Shown here: one piece after another, positions 61,508-64,000 of the stretch
Position numbering within the stretch: position 1 is the stretch's first letter
Layout: each line of letters begins with the position of its first letter
Assembly: GCA_017390475.1 (NCBI GenBank)
Contig: JAFPBO010000001.1
Span: forward strand, 1-64,000
From: Loktanella sp.
GTDB lineage: Bacteria; Pseudomonadota; Alphaproteobacteria; Rhodobacterales; Rhodobacteraceae
Direction: 5' to 3'
DNA length: 64,000 nucleotides
The notes under the pieces: model-generated
Told to the model about the DNA's origin: nothing
What the model saw: only the letters and a program-made list of their open reading frames with translations
Database searches by the model: none
Made by a program: the position numbers and the translations under genes

Positions 61508-61533
61508 GGCCAGAGCAGAGCGAAGCTTTGGCC
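61508..61533. other. Imperfect stem-loop between dppF and sqdB
   Basis: GGCCAGAGC / GCTTTGGCC, nine pairs with one wobble, eight-base loop. It lies after the dppF-like stop and upstream of sqdB; no T run follows on either strand, so it may be a transcript 3' end structure but not a standard terminator. Confidence 0.3.
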
Positions 61534-61577
61534 AGGCACCAAGGTGTGACAGCTACCGTTGCGCCGATCCGTCGGAA

Positions 61578-62564
61578 TCAGGCTGCGCGCCCTTCTTCGA
61601 CGGCATGGCAGGCGACCCCGTTGATCACCTTTGGAACGTCGCGTTTGCAGCGGTCATTGGCCAAGGGGCAACGGGGGTGAAAGGCGCAGCCGGATGGCGG
61701 GTCAATGGGTGAAGGTATCTCACCCTCGACCTGTTTGCGCCTGCGGCCCGTCATTTCAATGTCAGGAACCGCATCCAGCAACATGCGTGTATAAGGGTGA
61801 CGCGGTGCATCGAAAAGCGCGGCAGCACCAGCCACCTCGGCCAGCCGACCCAGATAGAGAACGCCGATGTCATTGGCCATGTGCCGCACGACCTGCAGGT
61901 TATGCGAGATGAACACATAGGTCAGACCGAGATCTTTCTGCAGATCCTTCATCAGGTTCAGGATTTGGGCCTGTACCGACACATCAAGCGCTGATGTTGG
62001 CTCGTCGCATACAATGAAATCGGGATTGGCAGCCAGCGCGCGGGCGATGGCAATCCGCTGGCGTTGCCCACCGGAAAACTGGTGTGGAAACTTGATCCCA
62101 TCCTCGGGGGCGAGTCCCACCAGTGTCAGCAATTCGCCCACCCGCAGGCGTTGGTCACGATTGCTCATGCTGCGTTCGAACACGCGCAGGGGTTCGGCGA
62201 CGATATCGGCAACCCGCCAGCGCGGGTTCAGGCTGGCCAGCGGATCCTGAAAGATCATCTGGAACCGGCGCCGGAGGGCCCGGGCCTTGGCCCCTTTCAG
62301 CCCGTTTTTCAGTGAGGTACCGTCAAAAATGATATCGCCCTTGCTGGGCTCCAGCAGGCCGACGATCAGCCGGGCGATGGTCGATTTGCCAGAGCCGCTT
62401 TCGCCGACAAGGGCGAATGTCTCGCCCTGTTTGACGCTGAAGCTGACATCATCGACGGCATTCACATAAAGCTTGCCTGTTCCTTCGATCTTGCGATTAA
62501 GCCACGGCTGCGACACATCAAAGCGTCGCGATAAACCGCGTACATCCAGCAGCGTCTGGGTCAT
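61578..62564 (-). CDS. Peptide-type ABC transporter ATP-binding protein (DppF/OppF)
   Basis: 328 aa. Walker A is GESGSGKSTIARL, the Q-loop is IFQDPLASLNPRWR, the signature is FSGGQRQRIAIARALAA, Walker B is FIVCDEPTSALD and the switch is VFISHNLQVVRH. The C-terminal Cys cluster is SGCAFHPRCPLANDRCKR. The N-terminal insertion WLNRKIEGTGKLYVNAVDDV is typical of OppF/DppF. The ATG overlaps the DppD-like stop. Last gene of this second ABC operon. Confidence 0.93.
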   Translation of the reverse strand: MTQTLLDVRGLSRRFDVSQPWLNRKIEGTGKLYVNAVDDVSFSVKQGETFALVGESGSGKSTIARLIVGLLEPSKGDIIFDGTSLKNGLKGAKARALRRRFQMIFQDPLASLNPRWRVADIVAEPLRVFERSMSNRDQRLRVGELLTLVGLAPEDGIKFPHQFSGGQRQRIAIARALAANPDFIVCDEPTSALDVSVQAQILNLMKDLQKDLGLTYVFISHNLQVVRHMANDIGVLYLGRLAEVAGAAALFDAPRHPYTRMLLDAVPDIEMTGRRRKQVEGEIPSPIDPPSGCAFHPRCPLANDRCKRDVPKVINGVACHAVEEGRAA

Positions 62565-63574
62565 TCTGCCTGCCGCCTTTCATCAACTAAAGGAGTGGTG
62601 CTGCCCTGCGGCGGATAAAGCCAGCAGGCCACCTGCCTGCCTGGTGCGATCTCTGCCGGTTGTGGCTGATCCACCCGGCATTTGTCCATCACATGTTCGC
62701 AGCGCGGATTGAAGGCACAGCCACGCGGAATCGCCGACAGCCGTGGCATCGCCCCGGGAATCTGCATCAGCCGGTCCAGGTTGGCCCCAAGCCGCGGAAT
62801 AGCGCCCATCAGACCTGCGGAATACGGATGTTTCGCATCTTTGATGACATCACGCACCGGGCCAATTTCGGCGATCCGGCCCGCATACATGACCGCGACA
62901 CGGTCGGCGGTTTCCGCGATCACCCCCATATCATGCGTGACCAGCATGATTGCCGCGCCGTTTTCTGCGCAAAGCCGTTTCATCACGTCAATGATCTGCG
63001 CCTGAACAGAGACATCAAGCGCTGTGGTGGGTTCATCTGCGATGACCAGATCAGGCCCGGCGCAGAGCGCCAGTGCGATCACGACTCGCTGCCGCATCCC
63101 ACCCGAAAACTGATGCGGATAATCGTTGATCCGTCGCCCGGCATCGGGAATGCCAACATCGTCCAACAAGCCAATCGCCTTTTTGCGTGCTTCGCTCTCT
63201 GAGAGCGGCAGATGGGTGCGGATCGTTTCGATCAATTGTTCCGAAATCCGATACAGCGGATTGAGCGAGGTCAGCGGGTCCTGGAAGATCATCCCGATCT
63301 TGCGACCCCGGATCTTGCGCATCTCTGCTGCGGGCAGATTGTCGATCCGGCGGCCTTGCAGGAACACCTCGCCCTGCGCGATCCGGCCCGGTCGTTCGAT
63401 CAGCCCGTTGATGGCAGAGCCGGTCATTGACTTGCCAGCACCGGATTCACCAACCACGCCCAGCACTTCGCCAGGCATGATGTCAAAAGATACGTCCTGC
63501 ACAGCAGTCAGAATGCCACGCCTTGTGGGAAATTCGACCGTCAGATTGCGTACGGACAAAAGCGGTTCGGTCAT
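62561..63574 (-). CDS. Peptide-type ABC transporter ATP-binding protein (DppD/OppD)
   Basis: 337 aa. Walker A is GESGAGKSMTGSAI, the Q-loop is IFQDPLTSLNPLYR, the signature is FSGGMRQRVVIALALCA, Walker B is LVIADEPTTALD and the switch is LVTHDMGVIAE. The C-terminal cysteines are in RGCAFNPRCEHVMDKC. The ATG is preceded by AGGAAAAGG. Paralogous to the OppD at 15815 but not a recent copy: the sequence differs throughout. Confidence 0.93.
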   Translation of the reverse strand: MTEPLLSVRNLTVEFPTRRGILTAVQDVSFDIMPGEVLGVVGESGAGKSMTGSAINGLIERPGRIAQGEVFLQGRRIDNLPAAEMRKIRGRKIGMIFQDPLTSLNPLYRISEQLIETIRTHLPLSESEARKKAIGLLDDVGIPDAGRRINDYPHQFSGGMRQRVVIALALCAGPDLVIADEPTTALDVSVQAQIIDVMKRLCAENGAAIMLVTHDMGVIAETADRVAVMYAGRIAEIGPVRDVIKDAKHPYSAGLMGAIPRLGANLDRLMQIPGAMPRLSAIPRGCAFNPRCEHVMDKCRVDQPQPAEIAPGRQVACWLYPPQGSTTPLVDERRQAE

Positions 63575-63583
63575 AGCCTTTTC

Positions 63584-64000
63584 CTAACGCAGTTTGGGGT
63601 TCAGCGCATCGCGCAGCCAGTCACCCAAAAGGTTGACCGACAGCGCCAGCGCAATCAGCGTGATTGCCGGGAAAAACAGGATCCACCATTCGCCCGAGAA
63701 CAGAAATTGCTGCCCAATCCGGATCAATGTGCCAAGAGATGGCTGTGTGGGCGGCACACCGACACCAAGGAAGGACAATGTTGCCTCTTCGATGATGGCA
63801 AGCGCAAGGCTGATCGTGCCGATCACCAGCACCGGTCCCAGTACATTGGGCAACACATGCCGCAACAGGATCAATATCGGATGCACACCCATGATCCGCG
63901 CCGCTGAAACGTAATCTTTCTGACGTTCCACCATCGTGGCACCGCGAACAGTGCGCGCAAATTGCGCCCAGTTCGACAGGCCGATGGCCAGGATCAGCAC
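63584..64000 (-). CDS. Peptide-type ABC transporter permease (DppC/OppC), partial
   Basis: C-terminal 138 aa; the N-terminus lies beyond the window end. The EAA loop is KDYVSAARIMGVHPILILLR, followed by IIEEATLSFLGVGVPPTQPS and the last TM helix ending NLLGDWLRDALNPKLR, all DppC-like. The stop is nine bases upstream of the dppD-like gene. Together with the two ATPases it belongs to an ABC importer whose binding protein and other permease should lie past 64000. Confidence 0.92.
   Translation of the reverse strand: MLILAIGLSNWAQFARTVRGATMVERQKDYVSAARIMGVHPILILLRHVLPNVLGPVLVIGTISLALAIIEEATLSFLGVGVPPTQPSLGTLIRIGQQFLFSGEWWILFFPAITLIALALSVNLLGDWLRDALNPKLR

Noticed and set aside
61508-61533. Hairpin after the dppF-like gene as a rho-independent terminator
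   Set aside because: Good stem but no T run on either strand; kept only as a structural feature.
1-64000. CRISPR arrays, tRNA or rRNA genes, insertion sequences, phage genes
   Set aside because: No regular spaced repeats, cloverleaf or rRNA blocks, transposase motifs or terminal inverted repeats were found by eye.

Overview
The window looks like chromosomal DNA of a marine alphaproteobacterium of the Rhodobacteraceae (roseobacter type). The grounds are high GC, long runs of genes joined by ATGA or TGATG overlaps, an sqdBDC sulfolipid operon in the Rhodobacter order, a phnF-GHIJKLM C-P lyase locus, a glucosylglycerol (osmolyte) operon and several peptide/opine-type ABC importers. This placement is inference from gene content; no rRNA, tRNA, CRISPR array, insertion sequence or phage gene was seen.

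Layout. (1) 1-1957: scarred DNA with remnants of an AbrB-type membrane protein, an alpha/beta hydrolase and the thiolase pcaF. (2) 2254-10383: a complete Nit1C-type (MSMEG_0567-0572 / sll0783-0787) nitrilase cluster of eight overlapping genes, including a Pnap_2097-type hotdog protein, read away from a divergent MocR regulator; repeated ATGCATRYA boxes lie in the shared promoter. (3) 10409-12730: tex. (4) 12913-21181: a LysR regulator facing a five-gene oligopeptide-type ABC operon followed by a CocE/NonD-type serine hydrolase. (5) 21260-28103: a lone FAD/NAD(P) protein, then a TetR regulator with two CTACC-N4-GGTAG operators facing an RND pump pair. (6) 28325-28840: a lipoprotein cell-wall hydrolase. 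(7) 28911-39586: phosphonate uptake (phnC-D-E1-E2 plus a hexapeptide transferase) and C-P lyase (phnF-G-H-I-J-K-L-M), both preceded by the same 16-bp palindrome next to the start codon. PhnJ lacks three of the four expected cysteines. (8) 39614-43285: a PRC-barrel protein with terminator, an unexplained plus-strand terminator, and a LysR / gamma-butyrobetaine-hydroxylase-like pair followed by a broken class II aldolase. (9) 43361-47177: two rSAM/selenodomain ('arsenosugar') type transferases, an MtnK-like kinase and a nucleoside hydrolase. (10) 47201-51140: SGNH lipoprotein, LpxR-like protein, LLM flavin oxidoreductase and a decayed ABC ATPase. (11) 51276-54695: gpsA, HAD phosphatase and ggpS for glucosylglycerol. 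(12) 55227-58423: TPP riboswitch, YkoF-like protein and ThiXZY-type importer. (13) 58514-61388: sqdB-sqdD-sqdC. (14) 61578-64000: the end of a second peptide-type ABC operon that continues past the window.

Together the genes suggest a cell that scavenges scarce nutrients (phosphonates, nitriles or cyanide, peptides, thiamine precursors), replaces phospholipids by sulfolipids when phosphate is short, and makes a compatible solute. Functions are assigned by motif and context reading only; no database search was run.
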